In this document: piece after piece, positions 30,622 through 40,190 of the stretch | How positions within the stretch are numbered: position 1 is the stretch's first letter | How the letters are laid out: every line of letters starts with the position of its first letter | NCBI RefSeq assembly: GCF_937880195.1 | Contig: NZ_CALFLA010000041.1 | Location: 62,001 to 126,000 of the forward strand | Source of the DNA: an uncultured Blautia sp. | GTDB lineage: Bacteria > Bacillota > Clostridia > Lachnospirales > Lachnospiraceae | Direction of reading: 5' to 3' | Length of the DNA: 64,000 nt | Program-made: the position numbers and the translations under genes | The notes under the pieces: model-generated | Databases searched by the model: none | Told to the model about the DNA's origin: nothing | What the model saw: the letters and a program-made list of their open reading frames with translations, nothing else

Positions 30622-31983
30622 ATGAGTAAAAAACGACAACTGGATCTTACCAACGGTCCTATTATGAAAACCCTTGCAGAGCTGGCCCTTCCTATTATGG
30701 CCTCCTCTTTTCTGGCAACAGCCTATAATATTACTGATATGGCCTGGATCGGTCTTCTTGGCGCAAAAGCTGTAGCCGGAGTTGGTATGGGCGGCATGTA
30801 CGTATGGCTTTCTCAGGGACTTTGCTCCCTGGCAAGAATGGGCGGTCAGGTAAATCTTGCCCAAAGCTGCGGCCGGGGCGATCAAAGATCAGCCCAAGAT
30901 TATGCCTCAGCCGCCATACAGCTTACCCTGCTTTTCGCAGTTCTTTTTTCTGCGGTCTGTTTGGCCTTTACAAACCCTCTTTTGTCTTTCTTCCATTTGG
31001 ATGATCCGCAGACCTTTGCTTATGCAAATATTTATATGAAGATCACCTGTGGGCTGATTATTTTTTCCTATATGAATTATACTTTGACAGGGCTTTATAC
31101 GGCGCAGGGCGACTCTAAAACTCCGTTTATCGCCAATCTGATCGGACTTGTAATGAACATGATCCTGGATCCTATTCTTGTTCTCGGTCCGGGACCTCTT
31201 CCCCGTCTGGAAGTTGCAGGCGCTGCTATAGCCACTGTGATAGCGCAAATGATTGTTATGATCGTTATGATCGTCGGAATTTTTATTGGAAAGGACAATG
31301 AAAATATCCTTCGTAAAATCAAGCTCTTTTCCAGGGCTCCCCGTAGTTGTTATCAGTCGATCTGCCGCATTGGAGGGCCTACCGCACTTCAGGGAACGCT
31401 TTACTGTATGATTTCAATGGTATTGACCCGGATGGTTTCTGCATTTGGTCCAGGAGCAGTTGCCACACAAAGAGTAGGCGGACAGATCGAATCTATTTCA
31501 TGGAATACTGCAGATGGATTTGCCGCTGCGCTTAATTCTTTTACCGCTCAGAATTACGGTGCAAAAAAGAACCAACGTATCCATGATGGATATCGGGCAT
31601 CTCTCCGTATTATGGTTTCCTGGGGCATACTTGTAACTGTCCTTTTTGTGCTTTTCCCAAGACAGATTTCTTCTGTATTCTTTCATGAACCTGAGGTTAT
31701 TGGAACATCAGTAGGATATATGATCATTATTGGACTGGGCGAAGCCTTTCTCTGTGTGGAAATGCTTACTATCGGTGCTCTTTCCGGCCTGGGAAGGACA
31801 ACCCTTTGCAGTGTGATCAGCATACTCCTTACCGGAGCGCGCATTCCCCTTGCTCTTATCCTTACCAAAACTGCCCTTGGTTTAACCGGTATTTGGTGGG
31901 CGTTGACCATCAGTTCTATTGCAAAAGGAATCGTCTTTTATTTAGCCTTCCAGAAGGTAGACAGATCTTTAGTGAAAAACTGA
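30622..31983 (+). CDS. MATE-family multidrug/sodium antiporter
   Basis: The 453-aa protein has 12 predicted spans in two homologous halves. MATE features include LTNGPIMKTLAELALPIMAS at the start, NLIGLVMNMILDPILVLGPG in the first half and GALSGLGRTTLCSVISILL in the second. MATE proteins export cationic drugs or metabolites using Na+ or H+. ATG 30622 lies 9 nt after AAGGA, so the upstream ATGs are not used. A palindromic element sits 100 bp upstream. Confidence 0.9.
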   Translation: MSKKRQLDLTNGPIMKTLAELALPIMASSFLATAYNITDMAWIGLLGAKAVAGVGMGGMYVWLSQGLCSLARMGGQVNLAQSCGRGDQRSAQDYASAAIQLTLLFAVLFSAVCLAFTNPLLSFFHLDDPQTFAYANIYMKITCGLIIFSYMNYTLTGLYTAQGDSKTPFIANLIGLVMNMILDPILVLGPGPLPRLEVAGAAIATVIAQMIVMIVMIVGIFIGKDNENILRKIKLFSRAPRSCYQSICRIGGPTALQGTLYCMISMVLTRMVSAFGPGAVATQRVGGQIESISWNTADGFAAALNSFTAQNYGAKKNQRIHDGYRASLRIMVSWGILVTVLFVLFPRQISSVFFHEPEVIGTSVGYMIIIGLGEAFLCVEMLTIGALSGLGRTTLCSVISILLTGARIPLALILTKTALGLTGIWWALTISSIAKGIVFYLAFQKVDRSLVKN

Positions 31984-32005
31984 TACACTTTTTTCTGACA
32001 TTAAA

Positions 32006-32054
32006 AACAGCTTGTCAAAATGGAATGATCCATCAAACTGACAAGCTGTTTTTT
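32006..32054. terminator. Terminator after the MATE gene
   Basis: AACAGCTTGTCA (32006-32017) pairs with TGACAAGCTGTT (32039-32050), followed by T4 on the plus strand; A-run on the other side allows use by the convergent gene. Confidence 0.8.
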
Positions 32055-32091
32055 GTTGGTATTTTATTCTGTTTTTAAAATCTTCAGATGC

Positions 32092-33768
32092 TTATGCCGC
32101 TGCATCTGCTGTTTCCGTTTCCGGTAGCATTTCCTCTGTATTTCCTTCTTCCGAAGCTGCGCCTTCAGCAGAAGCCATCATAGACTGTACAATGGCTGTT
32201 ACCAGTTCTTCCGGCATTCCAGCTGCAACTGCGTTATTCAGAATTGTATTCACATCAAGATTTGCTGTATAAGCGGCACCTGCCTCTTCATTACTGATAT
32301 CTATTGCTGATTCCAGAGCTGCTGCATCCGGAGCTTCTACAGAAGCCTCTGCAAAACCAGATGTTACAGACAGCGTTACAAGCGCTGCGCCGGAGCCTGT
32401 CACAGTAAGATCTATCTGGCTTTTATAATTATCCATATCAGATAATACATACAGGGTCAGTCCAAAAGCAGCCAGAGGATTCTGTTCCTCAGAAGTAGTA
32501 TCCTGCAGGAAGCTGAGATTATAAGTTCCTTCGAATACGCCTTTCCATGGGTTTTCTTTGTTGACAGTTACGTTTTGAGCCTGAACTGCAATAGTTTTTA
32601 TATCATTGATTGCCAAAACATATTCTCCGTTCAGAAGATTGTCCGTTGTCTGTCCAGAACCAGTTAAGGTAATGCTCTCAGTTCCTAGATCAAGCTCTGC
32701 CAAAAGTGCAGAACTGCCATCTGCAGATGGGCTCTTCCATGTAAGTATAGGATAAGGCTCCACATCATCTGCAATACTGATCTCTCTTCCTTTAATCTTA
32801 CCGTCTGCATTCACCCATACGCGATAAAGGAACATTTCTGAATTTTCCTCTGAATAATCTTCTCCTTCCAGCTCAGCCAGAAGATCATCCGCTCCCTTCT
32901 GGAACTGATCATAAAGATCTGTATTTCCTACTTCATCCCATTTCTCAAGGAGTCCCTTTAATTCCTGATCTTCCTTAGCTGTTTTAAGTACTCCATTCAT
33001 GATATCTGTAAGATTTGATTCCTTAATACTGGTTTCATATACAGTGCAGTCCTCGCTGACGCCTTCTACGGAAAGGGCTTCCTCTGCGCTGGATGCTTCA
33101 CTGAGATTATCGATCACGAGATTTCCATATCGTTCCATAAGTGTGGTCAAAGTTTCTGTATCTGGATATACTGAGGTCATATCGCCCAAAATCTTATACA
33201 GATTCTGCATGGAAGCCTCATATTCCTCCATATACTGCTGATATGCCTGAGCCTCTTCTTCATTTTCGAAGGAATCAGCCATTGCCTCTTCTGACATTTC
33301 CATGGAGGCAAGAAGAGGAATTTTCAGCCATGTTTCAGAAAGCTCTGGAACCTGCATATACTCGATCAGCTCCGCCATATCCATATACATGTTCATGCTG
33401 CAAAGTGAAGAATCATTCAGAAGAACCTCTGCGTTCATCATCTCTTTGCCCTCGGCCATAGAAACTGCCATATCCATAGAAAGAGAATTCAGCCAGGAAA
33501 AATCCATTCCGCCGGATACAGCGCTGAGAAGAGCCTTTCCTCCATCTTCAAGGGTCAGGGACATATTTGCCTTAGAGCCTGCCAACGCCTTTTCCTGCTG
33601 GCTCAGTACAGTATCCCAATATGAAGAAAAGCCTTTAACAGCCTGGGTCAGCGCAGCTTTTTCTACTTCCTGATAGGATGCTGCAAGTACAGAACTTGAA
33701 GTTGAAAATAACACAGTAGACGCAACTGTCAGGGCAGCGGCCTTTTTGAGCATTTTTGTTCGATTCAT
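32092..33768 (-). CDS. Secreted DUF6583-like protein
   Basis: The 558-aa product starts at ATG 33768 (GAGGAGG upstream). It has a signal peptide (MNRTKMLKKAAALTVASTVL, cleavage near SVLAA), then a large exported region with many Met/Glu/Ala and weak repeats, ending with an acidic Ala/Glu-rich tail. It resembles DUF6583 proteins common in Lachnospiraceae, a resemblance from memory. No wall anchor or catalytic motif. Role unknown, probably an extracellular or lipid-surface protein. Confidence 0.65.
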   Translation of the reverse strand: MNRTKMLKKAAALTVASTVLFSTSSSVLAASYQEVEKAALTQAVKGFSSYWDTVLSQQEKALAGSKANMSLTLEDGGKALLSAVSGGMDFSWLNSLSMDMAVSMAEGKEMMNAEVLLNDSSLCSMNMYMDMAELIEYMQVPELSETWLKIPLLASMEMSEEAMADSFENEEEAQAYQQYMEEYEASMQNLYKILGDMTSVYPDTETLTTLMERYGNLVIDNLSEASSAEEALSVEGVSEDCTVYETSIKESNLTDIMNGVLKTAKEDQELKGLLEKWDEVGNTDLYDQFQKGADDLLAELEGEDYSEENSEMFLYRVWVNADGKIKGREISIADDVEPYPILTWKSPSADGSSALLAELDLGTESITLTGSGQTTDNLLNGEYVLAINDIKTIAVQAQNVTVNKENPWKGVFEGTYNLSFLQDTTSEEQNPLAAFGLTLYVLSDMDNYKSQIDLTVTGSGAALVTLSVTSGFAEASVEAPDAAALESAIDISNEEAGAAYTANLDVNTILNNAVAAGMPEELVTAIVQSMMASAEGAASEEGNTEEMLPETETADAAA

Positions 33769-33972
33769 AGGAATCCTCCTCTCAAATAATGGATCCAAAA
33801 TGGATCACAGCTTTTTTCATGTCGACATTTTATCATATTTTTTTTTGATAAGCAACAAATTATTGTGATATCGTATAAAGGTAAATAAAAATTCATATAT
33901 TTTTTGTGGATATTTATGAAACTGTTTCAATTTCTTTTATTCATTTCTATTCTATTTGCCATTTAAGAAATA

Positions 33973-34001
33973 TTGACACTGTGTTACGCCCCTGATATAG
34001 T
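33973..34001 (+). promoter_or_regulatory. Promoter of the aldehyde dehydrogenase gene
   Basis: TTGACA (33973-33978) and TATAGT (33996-34001), 17 bp apart; the leader is about 25 nt and holds the SD AGGAGAG. Confidence 0.75.
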
Positions 34002-34032
34002 TATTTCATAAAAAAATTTAGGAGAGATTCTT

Positions 34033-35412
34033 ATGACAGAACAGGAAATCCTTCAATTAATCCGAAAACAAAAAACATATTACTATTCAGGGGCCACTCT
34101 CCCGATTTCCAAACGTCTAAGCGCTCTGAAAAAACTTCAGGTCTCTATCAAGAATCACAAAGAAGACATCCACCGCGCCCTTTTTCAGGATCTTGGCAAG
34201 AGCTGCTTTGAATCCTATATGTGCGAAACAGGACTGACCTTAAGCGAACTATCTTACATGATCCGCCATCTTCGGGGTTTTGCAAAAGATAAAAGAGTGC
34301 CCACCCCTCTTTCCCAGTTTCCTTCCAGAAGCGTCAGGAAACCTTCTCCCTACGGAACTGTGCTGGTCATGAGTCCATGGAATTATCCTTTTTTATTAAG
34401 TATGGAACCTCTCATCGACGCTCTTGCAGCCGGCAATACAGTAATTCTCAAGCCCAGTGCCTATTCCCTTCATACGTCGCTGATCATAGAGCATATTATC
34501 CGGGAATGCTTTGACCCTTCTTATGTGGCTGTTATCACAGGCGGACATAATGAAAATGCAGCTCTTCTTAACCAGCATTTTGATTATATATTTTTTACCG
34601 GAAGCCAGCATGTAGGAAAAGAAGTCCTTAAAAAGGCTTCTATTTTTCTTACCCCTGTAACTTTGGAATTAGGCGGCAAAAGTCCCTGTATTGTAGACGA
34701 GACTGCTGATTTAAAGCTGGCGGCCAAAAGAATTGTTTTTGGCAAATTTTTAAATTGCGGACAGACCTGCGTAGCCCCTGACTATATATATTGTAATAAA
34801 AAAGTAAAAGACCAGCTGATCAGACAGCTTATCCTGCAAATCCAGAAACAGTTTTCTGAGCAGCCTCTGAAAAATACAAACTATGGAAAAATAATTAACA
34901 AAAAGCATTTTGAAAGGATTCTTAATTTAATAGAACCTTCTAAAATAATATATGGAGGAGAATCGGATCCTGCAACCCTTAAAATTGCGCCTTCCATTAT
35001 GGATTCGGTTACCTTTGAGGATCCCATAATGCAGGAAGAAATCTTTGGTCCTGTTCTGCCTGTGCTTACCTATGAATCTATGGATCAGGCAATCCATCGG
35101 CTTCATTCTATGCCTCACCCTCTGGCGCTTTATATCTTTACTTCCAGCAAAGAATCTGCCCATCGTGTTTTTTCACATGTTGGATTTGGAGGCGGATGTG
35201 TGAATGACGTTGTTATCCATTTAGCAACCAGCGAAATGGGGTTTGGCGGTTTTGGAGAAAGCGGAATGGGAAGCTACCACGGAAAAGCAGGATTTGATAC
35301 CTTTACTCATTACAAAAGCATTGTAAATAAAAAGACATGGCTGGATCTGCCTATGCGCTATCAGCCTTACACAAGTCTCCATAAAAAAATCATCCGAATG
35401 TTCCTGAAATAA
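34033..35412 (+). CDS. Aldehyde dehydrogenase (class 3/fatty aldehyde type)
   Basis: The 459-aa protein has the ALDH features: SPWNYPFLLSMEPLIDALAA (cofactor region), FTGSQHVGK, the general-base Glu in LELGGKSP (near residue 215) and the catalytic Cys in NCGQTCVAPDY (near 249). The short N-terminus and a basic C-terminal helix match class 3 enzymes that oxidise medium to long aldehydes with NAD(P)+. It has its own promoter and terminator, so it works as a single gene. Confidence 0.9.
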   Translation: MTEQEILQLIRKQKTYYYSGATLPISKRLSALKKLQVSIKNHKEDIHRALFQDLGKSCFESYMCETGLTLSELSYMIRHLRGFAKDKRVPTPLSQFPSRSVRKPSPYGTVLVMSPWNYPFLLSMEPLIDALAAGNTVILKPSAYSLHTSLIIEHIIRECFDPSYVAVITGGHNENAALLNQHFDYIFFTGSQHVGKEVLKKASIFLTPVTLELGGKSPCIVDETADLKLAAKRIVFGKFLNCGQTCVAPDYIYCNKKVKDQLIRQLILQIQKQFSEQPLKNTNYGKIINKKHFERILNLIEPSKIIYGGESDPATLKIAPSIMDSVTFEDPIMQEEIFGPVLPVLTYESMDQAIHRLHSMPHPLALYIFTSSKESAHRVFSHVGFGGGCVNDVVIHLATSEMGFGGFGESGMGSYHGKAGFDTFTHYKSIVNKKTWLDLPMRYQPYTSLHKKIIRMFLK

Positions 35413-35434
35413 AGCCAGGGACATTCGGATTTCT
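35392..35434 (+). terminator. Terminator overlapping the aldehyde dehydrogenase stop
   Basis: ATCCGAATGTTCCTG (35392-35406) pairs with CAGGGACATTCGGAT (35416-35430) in a 15-bp stem with one wobble, then TTCTT. The stem begins inside the last codons. Confidence 0.75.
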
Positions 35435-35454
35435 TATTTATTGGGAAAGTAGTT

Positions 35455-36756
35455 TTAATCGTCAGCTTCCATTTTATACCGTTTTACTGCCATTTCTGCC
35501 TCTCCAAGGAAAGATAAAGATCCAAAAATCACGATCATTTCATCCTTTTCAAGTCTTTCCATGGCCTGATTTACAGCTGCCCGAAGGCTTTTTGCCCATG
35601 TTACACAGGGATTTACCTTTGCAACAGCTTCCTTCAATTCTATGGCAGGAAGAGCCCTTGGATTATCCGGCGTTTCTATCGTTATGATCCTTTCTGCCAA
35701 AGGCGCTGTAATCTGAATTACTTTCTGGTAGTCTTTATCCTGGAACATACCAAAAATATACGAATACTTTTTGTCTGGATAATAAAGTTTCAGTGAACGC
35801 ACAAGCTCCTGAGCTGCGGCTGGATTATGAGCTCCGTCCATAATAATAAGCGGTTCTCTGGAAATCAACGTAAATCTGCCTCTCCATACGGCGCGTTTCA
35901 TTCCTTTATAAACAGACTGTCTGCTGATATTGTAGCCGGATTTATTCAAAGATTCACAGGCTTCCAGAGCCAGCGCTGCATTTTTGATCTGATAGCTTCC
36001 CATCAAAGATATTTTTATATTTTCCCATTCCTTGTAGGAAAAGCTCTGTTCTTCATATCTGTAGGAGACGTCTTTGATTTCCTCCGGCATCACTGCCTTA
36101 AGGGTGCATTCTTTTTGTCTGCACACTTCTTTTATTACTTCCATGGCTTCCGGTTCCTGCCATGCAGAGACAACCGCCGTATGGGGTTTAATGATCCCTG
36201 CCTTTTGAAGTGCGATTTTTCCCAGAGTATCTCCCAGAAAATCCATGTGATCCATACTGATTGAAGCAATCACTTCCATTACAGAAGTAGTTATCACGTT
36301 TGTTGCATCCAGCGCGCCTCCCAATCCTGTTTCCAAAACCACAAGATCACATCTTTGTTCAGCAAAATATAAAAAAGCAAGCGCTGTTTCAATCTCAAAA
36401 ATCGTAGGATTGCCTGCGCCGCAGCTTTGCATATCCTCTGCCGCTTCCTTTACCATTTGAGTCAATCGCGCAAAATCCTCACGTTCGATAAACTTTTCAT
36501 TGATCTGTATTTTTTCCCTATAGGAAAACAAAACCGGAGAAATATATCTGCCTGTACGATATCCGTTCTCCATCAATATGGTGGAAAGATATGCAAGCAC
36601 CGATCCTTTACCATTTGTACCAGAAATATGTATAAATTTCAGACTATCCTGGGGATTCCCCAATCTTTTTAATAATTCTCTCATATTATCCAGACCCAGG
36701 ACGCTTCCTCCTTTGGAAACCTGGTCCAGGTATGCTCTTGCTTCTTCGTACTTCAT
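35455..36756 (-). CDS. folC: Bifunctional folylpolyglutamate synthase/dihydrofolate synthase
   Basis: The 433-aa protein from ATG 36756 (AGGAGC upstream) has the P-loop HISGTNGKGSVLAYLSTILM near residue 45 and SMDHMDFLGDTLGKIALQKA near 160, both FolC signatures, with IMDGAHNPAA in the C-terminal ligase domain. FolC joins glutamate to dihydropteroate and extends folate polyglutamates. The GTG frame start at 36840 lacks a ribosome binding site. It stands alone between convergent and co-directional units. Confidence 0.92.
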   Translation of the reverse strand: MKYEEARAYLDQVSKGGSVLGLDNMRELLKRLGNPQDSLKFIHISGTNGKGSVLAYLSTILMENGYRTGRYISPVLFSYREKIQINEKFIEREDFARLTQMVKEAAEDMQSCGAGNPTIFEIETALAFLYFAEQRCDLVVLETGLGGALDATNVITTSVMEVIASISMDHMDFLGDTLGKIALQKAGIIKPHTAVVSAWQEPEAMEVIKEVCRQKECTLKAVMPEEIKDVSYRYEEQSFSYKEWENIKISLMGSYQIKNAALALEACESLNKSGYNISRQSVYKGMKRAVWRGRFTLISREPLIIMDGAHNPAAAQELVRSLKLYYPDKKYSYIFGMFQDKDYQKVIQITAPLAERIITIETPDNPRALPAIELKEAVAKVNPCVTWAKSLRAAVNQAMERLEKDEMIVIFGSLSFLGEAEMAVKRYKMEADD

Positions 36757-36889
36757 GTCTGCTCCTATCTGAGCCTTCTCCGGCTCTATCATAATGTCAG
36801 AACTATTATAATCTATTCCGGGTTTTGTTACAATATTCACAACATATTTTTATAAAAATGTTTCTGCTTACTGCTTTCTCTGCAGCTTA

Positions 36890-36926
36890 GAAAAAAGCGC
36901 AGCCCCTTATTTAAAAAGACTGCGCT
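36890..36926 (-). terminator. Terminator after the siroheme reductase fusion gene
   Basis: On the minus strand, AGCGCAG (36926-36920) pairs with CTGCGCT (36902-36896), followed by T6. Confidence 0.75.
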
Positions 36927-36964
36927 CTCTGTATATCATCACTTATCACACTTCCAGGCTTTTA

Positions 36965-39547
36965 TCAGCAGGTAGCTCCTCCTGTCAGATGTTTCTGAGC
37001 CTTCATATTTTCTTCTTTTCTGTCAAGAAGGTCGTCTGCAAGAAGCTGTGCCTGTACGTTTTCAAAACCGATTCTTGCAACGGTATCTGCAAAACGTTCT
37101 CCTGTATTTCCCTGTTCACGGAAAAGCAGAATTGCTTTTTCTACAATGGAAAGCACCTGTTCTTTATCTGTAAATACCTGCTCCAGATAACGTCCCTGAG
37201 CAACTTTTTTGCCCCAGCGTCCGCCAATGTAAATACGGTAGCCATTTGTATAGTTTTCAATAGCATGGAACGGACATTTGCCCACACAGCGTCCGCAGTG
37301 GTTACAGGAATTTTCATCAATCACGATTTTTCCGTTTTCTACTTTTGCCACCTGGATCGGACAATTCTTTTCAATACGGCAGATCTTACATCCCTTACAT
37401 TTTTCAGGGTCGATCTGAGGAATACGCTGACCAATGATTCCAAGGTCGTTCAGATCCGGTTTCACACAGTTATTCGGACAGCCTCCTACTGCTATTTTAA
37501 ACTTATGAGGAAGCTTGACGTCAAAATAGCCATGGAAAAATCTTTCATGGATTTCCTCAGAAAGACCAAAGGTATCAATAAGACCATACTGACAGGTGGT
37601 TCCTTTGCAGGATACCACTGGTCTTACCTTAGAGCCTGTACCGCCTGTTTCCAGACCAGCCTGCATCAGGTACTCACGAAGCGGTTCAATATTGTCAAAT
37701 GGAACTCCCTGGATCTCCATAGTCAGACGTGAGGTCATTGTCACCTCGCCGCTTCCAAACATTTCTGCCGCCTCAGCAATTGTTCTTGCTTCTTCTGCAG
37801 TGATCTTTCCGTTTCGTGTGATCACACGGCCGTTAAACTTATCCTCTGTATTTTTATCTTTCAAAAATCCCAGCGCTTTGACTCGCTTTTCTTCTTCCGG
37901 GGAAACAGTTCCCGCTGCATTGGCGATCTTAATGTCATTAAAGAATCTTGCACCTTCCAGAACAACTGTATTTTTGTATCCGTACTGACGGAGACGATTC
38001 TGAAGGAAATATCCTCTCTTTCCTTTGGCGCATACAAGAAGCAGCTTCTCCTCTTTGTCAAGTCCCTCTATTTCTCCCTCTACCTTGGATAGGTCAATAA
38101 ACATTGCGCCGTGGATGGAAGGCTGAGGATTTACATCCAGCACCTTGTAATCTTTTGCTTTGCCAGCCGCATACTCTGCCGGAGTCATGCTGACCATAGT
38201 TCCATTGATTTTGTTAAGGAGTATATAAGCAACCTGTACAAATGGGTGAATAGCCGTTGAAAAAGGAGGCGCATATGCAAAATCTGCATTTTCAAAATCT
38301 TCAAGAACTGCACCCATATTCATTCCCATTACTGCAATATCAACCATTTTATCTACTGCGCCTGGTCCAAATACCTGCACACCCAGGAGTTTATGGGTAG
38401 TTTTATCTGCAATCATTTTTGTGATAAAGAAAGATGCGTCCGGGTAATAATGAGCTTTGTCATCCGTAGGCGCTACTACGGTGATCACGTCGTAGCCAGC
38501 AGCCTTTGCCTGCTCTTCTGTAAGTCCTGTACGTCCAATATTCAATCCCGGAAGTTTCACCACGCCTGTTCCCAGAACGCCCGGATATGATTTTTCTTTG
38601 CCAGCCAGAACCTGAGCCAGTGTTCTTCCTTCCATGTTTGCGGAAGATCCCATTGGCGACCACTGGGGTTTGCCCGTAAGACGGTTTGTTACCATTGCAC
38701 AGTCGCCTGCTGCATATACGTCTTCCAGATTTGTTTTCATGGTATTGTCTACAAGAATTGTTCCTTTAAACATCTTAAGGCCTGTTTCCTCTAAGAAATC
38801 TGTATTCGGCCGGATTCCTGCAGCCATGATCAGAAGCTCGCAGCCAAGTACGCCTGCTGATGTTTTTACTCCTGTAACTGCTTCATTTCCTAGAACTGCT
38901 TCTGCTTTTGTTCCTGTAATAACACGAATACCTTCTCTGAGAAGGTGTTTCTTAGCATATACAGCCATTTCCGGGTCAATAATATTTGGAAGAATCTGAG
39001 AAGCGAAATCAATTACTGTTACCTGTACGCCTTTTGCTTTTAAATTTTCTGCTGCTTCCAGTCCAATAAATCCAGCGCCAATCACAACTGCTTTTTTTAC
39101 ATTTTTTTCTTCTACATAAGAACGGATCGCAATGGCGTCATCAGGGGTGCGCATTTTGAAAACACCCTGTTTTTCTGTTCCCTCAATGGGAAGAGCTGCC
39201 GGAGAAGCTCCTACAGTAAGGACCAGCTTATCATAGGAACAGACTTCCTCTTCATCCGTGTCAACGTCTCTGATGGTTATCTGTTTTTTGTCAGGATCAA
39301 GAGCAATGGCTTCTTTTCCCACACGAACCTCCACTCCTGTCAGTCCTGCGTATTTCTGAGGAGTATTTACGATCAGTTCGTCACGACTTTCAATAAATCC
39401 GCCTACATAATAAGGTAGTCCACATCCCGCATAGGAAATATCCTTATCTTTTGTAATTACAGTAACTTCTGCACTTCTGTCTTCTCTTTTTAATTTTGCC
39501 GCTGTTTTGGTTCCTGCGGCAACACCGCCAATAATTAATACTCTCAT
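36965..39547 (-). CDS. CoA-disulfide reductase-rhodanese-siroheme reductase-ferredoxin fusion
   Basis: The 860-aa chain joins four modules. First, an FAD/NAD flavoprotein (GGVAAGTKTAAKLKRED, redox Cys42 in YAGCGLPYYVGG, second nucleotide site IGAGFIGLEAAEN). Next, a rhodanese domain near 465-550 with active-site CAKGKRG. Then a nitrite/sulfite-reductase-like domain (CKGTTC and GGCPNNC, ligands for a coupled siroheme/4Fe-4S). Last, a two-cluster ferredoxin (CKGCKICRIEKNCP and CNHCGRCVGKCP). It probably passes NAD(P)H electrons to a sulfur or nitrogen oxyanion; the substrate is not known. It lies 18 bp after the UPF0251 regulator. Confidence 0.85.
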   Translation of the reverse strand: MRVLIIGGVAAGTKTAAKLKREDRSAEVTVITKDKDISYAGCGLPYYVGGFIESRDELIVNTPQKYAGLTGVEVRVGKEAIALDPDKKQITIRDVDTDEEEVCSYDKLVLTVGASPAALPIEGTEKQGVFKMRTPDDAIAIRSYVEEKNVKKAVVIGAGFIGLEAAENLKAKGVQVTVIDFASQILPNIIDPEMAVYAKKHLLREGIRVITGTKAEAVLGNEAVTGVKTSAGVLGCELLIMAAGIRPNTDFLEETGLKMFKGTILVDNTMKTNLEDVYAAGDCAMVTNRLTGKPQWSPMGSSANMEGRTLAQVLAGKEKSYPGVLGTGVVKLPGLNIGRTGLTEEQAKAAGYDVITVVAPTDDKAHYYPDASFFITKMIADKTTHKLLGVQVFGPGAVDKMVDIAVMGMNMGAVLEDFENADFAYAPPFSTAIHPFVQVAYILLNKINGTMVSMTPAEYAAGKAKDYKVLDVNPQPSIHGAMFIDLSKVEGEIEGLDKEEKLLLVCAKGKRGYFLQNRLRQYGYKNTVVLEGARFFNDIKIANAAGTVSPEEEKRVKALGFLKDKNTEDKFNGRVITRNGKITAEEARTIAEAAEMFGSGEVTMTSRLTMEIQGVPFDNIEPLREYLMQAGLETGGTGSKVRPVVSCKGTTCQYGLIDTFGLSEEIHERFFHGYFDVKLPHKFKIAVGGCPNNCVKPDLNDLGIIGQRIPQIDPEKCKGCKICRIEKNCPIQVAKVENGKIVIDENSCNHCGRCVGKCPFHAIENYTNGYRIYIGGRWGKKVAQGRYLEQVFTDKEQVLSIVEKAILLFREQGNTGERFADTVARIGFENVQAQLLADDLLDRKEENMKAQKHLTGGATC

Positions 39548-39565
39548 TTTTTCTTCTCCTTATGC

Positions 39566-39916
39566 TTACTGGATCTTCTGCTGTCTGTGACAGCAATATT
39601 GTTCGTTTACACATTCTGGACGCATTTCCTCACACACTATCACATCTCCTCCGCTGATAGTAATGCCTCGTCCGTTTACAAGTGCGTCTGCCAGTTTCCG
39701 CCGTGCGCCATTATAGATCCGTGTCACTGTAGGTCTTGAAATGTCCATTTTTTTTGCACACTGTTCCTGAGTCAAACATACAAGATCCAAAAGACGTACA
39801 GTTTCGTATTCATCGTATGTCAGATTTACACAATTCTCTCCTGAGCTTCCTTTGGGGATAAATTCTGTAATTTCTGGTTTAGAGCAGATGCATCTGCATT
39901 TCTGTGGTCTTGCCAT
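39566..39916 (-). CDS. UPF0251 (DUF134) DNA-binding protein, likely regulator of the fusion enzyme
   Basis: The 116-aa protein has the UPF0251 form: a Cys-rich start (MARPQKCRCICSKPEIT), sigma-like helix-turn-helix CLTQEQCAKKMDISRPTVTR and a C-terminal Cys/His cluster (CVNEQYCCH) that may bind metal or an Fe-S cluster. It is first in an operon with the redox fusion. Direct repeats around its own promoter suggest autoregulation, perhaps redox-linked. Confidence 0.85.
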   Translation of the reverse strand: MARPQKCRCICSKPEITEFIPKGSSGENCVNLTYDEYETVRLLDLVCLTQEQCAKKMDISRPTVTRIYNGARRKLADALVNGRGITISGGDVIVCEEMRPECVNEQYCCHRQQKIQ

Positions 39917-39954
39917 GACTCCTCCTCTCTATGGCTGCTTTTTTTTACATCTTT

Positions 39955-39999
39955 AAGATACTTCTTTTTTGAACATAAGTCAACATCTTTTTGAGCATA
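39955..39999 (-). promoter_or_regulatory. Promoter with flanking direct repeats, UPF0251-fusion operon
   Basis: On the minus strand TTGACT (39983-39978), N17 and TATCTT (39960-39955). The repeats TATGYTCAAAAA(A)GA, at 39999-39986 and 39977-39963, flank the -35. A likely operator for the UPF0251 protein. Confidence 0.6.
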
Positions 40000-40121
40000 T
40001 GTTTATAATACTTTCTTATGATACCCATAAGTAAACACATAACCCAATTAAGTTTGTCAGATCAGAATAGATATTCTAATCCTGCCTCGCTCCTGTTCAT
40101 GATAACAAAAGCAGCCGAAAT

Positions 40122-40190
40122 ACAAAAAAGACCCTGATCTGCAAAGATTCGTTCCCAAAAGGGATTGATCTCTGCAAGATCAAGGTCTTT
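40122..40190 (-). terminator. ppdK terminator
   Basis: On the minus strand AAAGACCTTGATCT (40190-40177) pairs with AGATCAGGGTCTTT (40140-40127), with an inner CCC/GGG hairpin, then a T-run. It lies about 190 nt after the ppdK stop, leaving a long structured 3' UTR. Confidence 0.75.
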
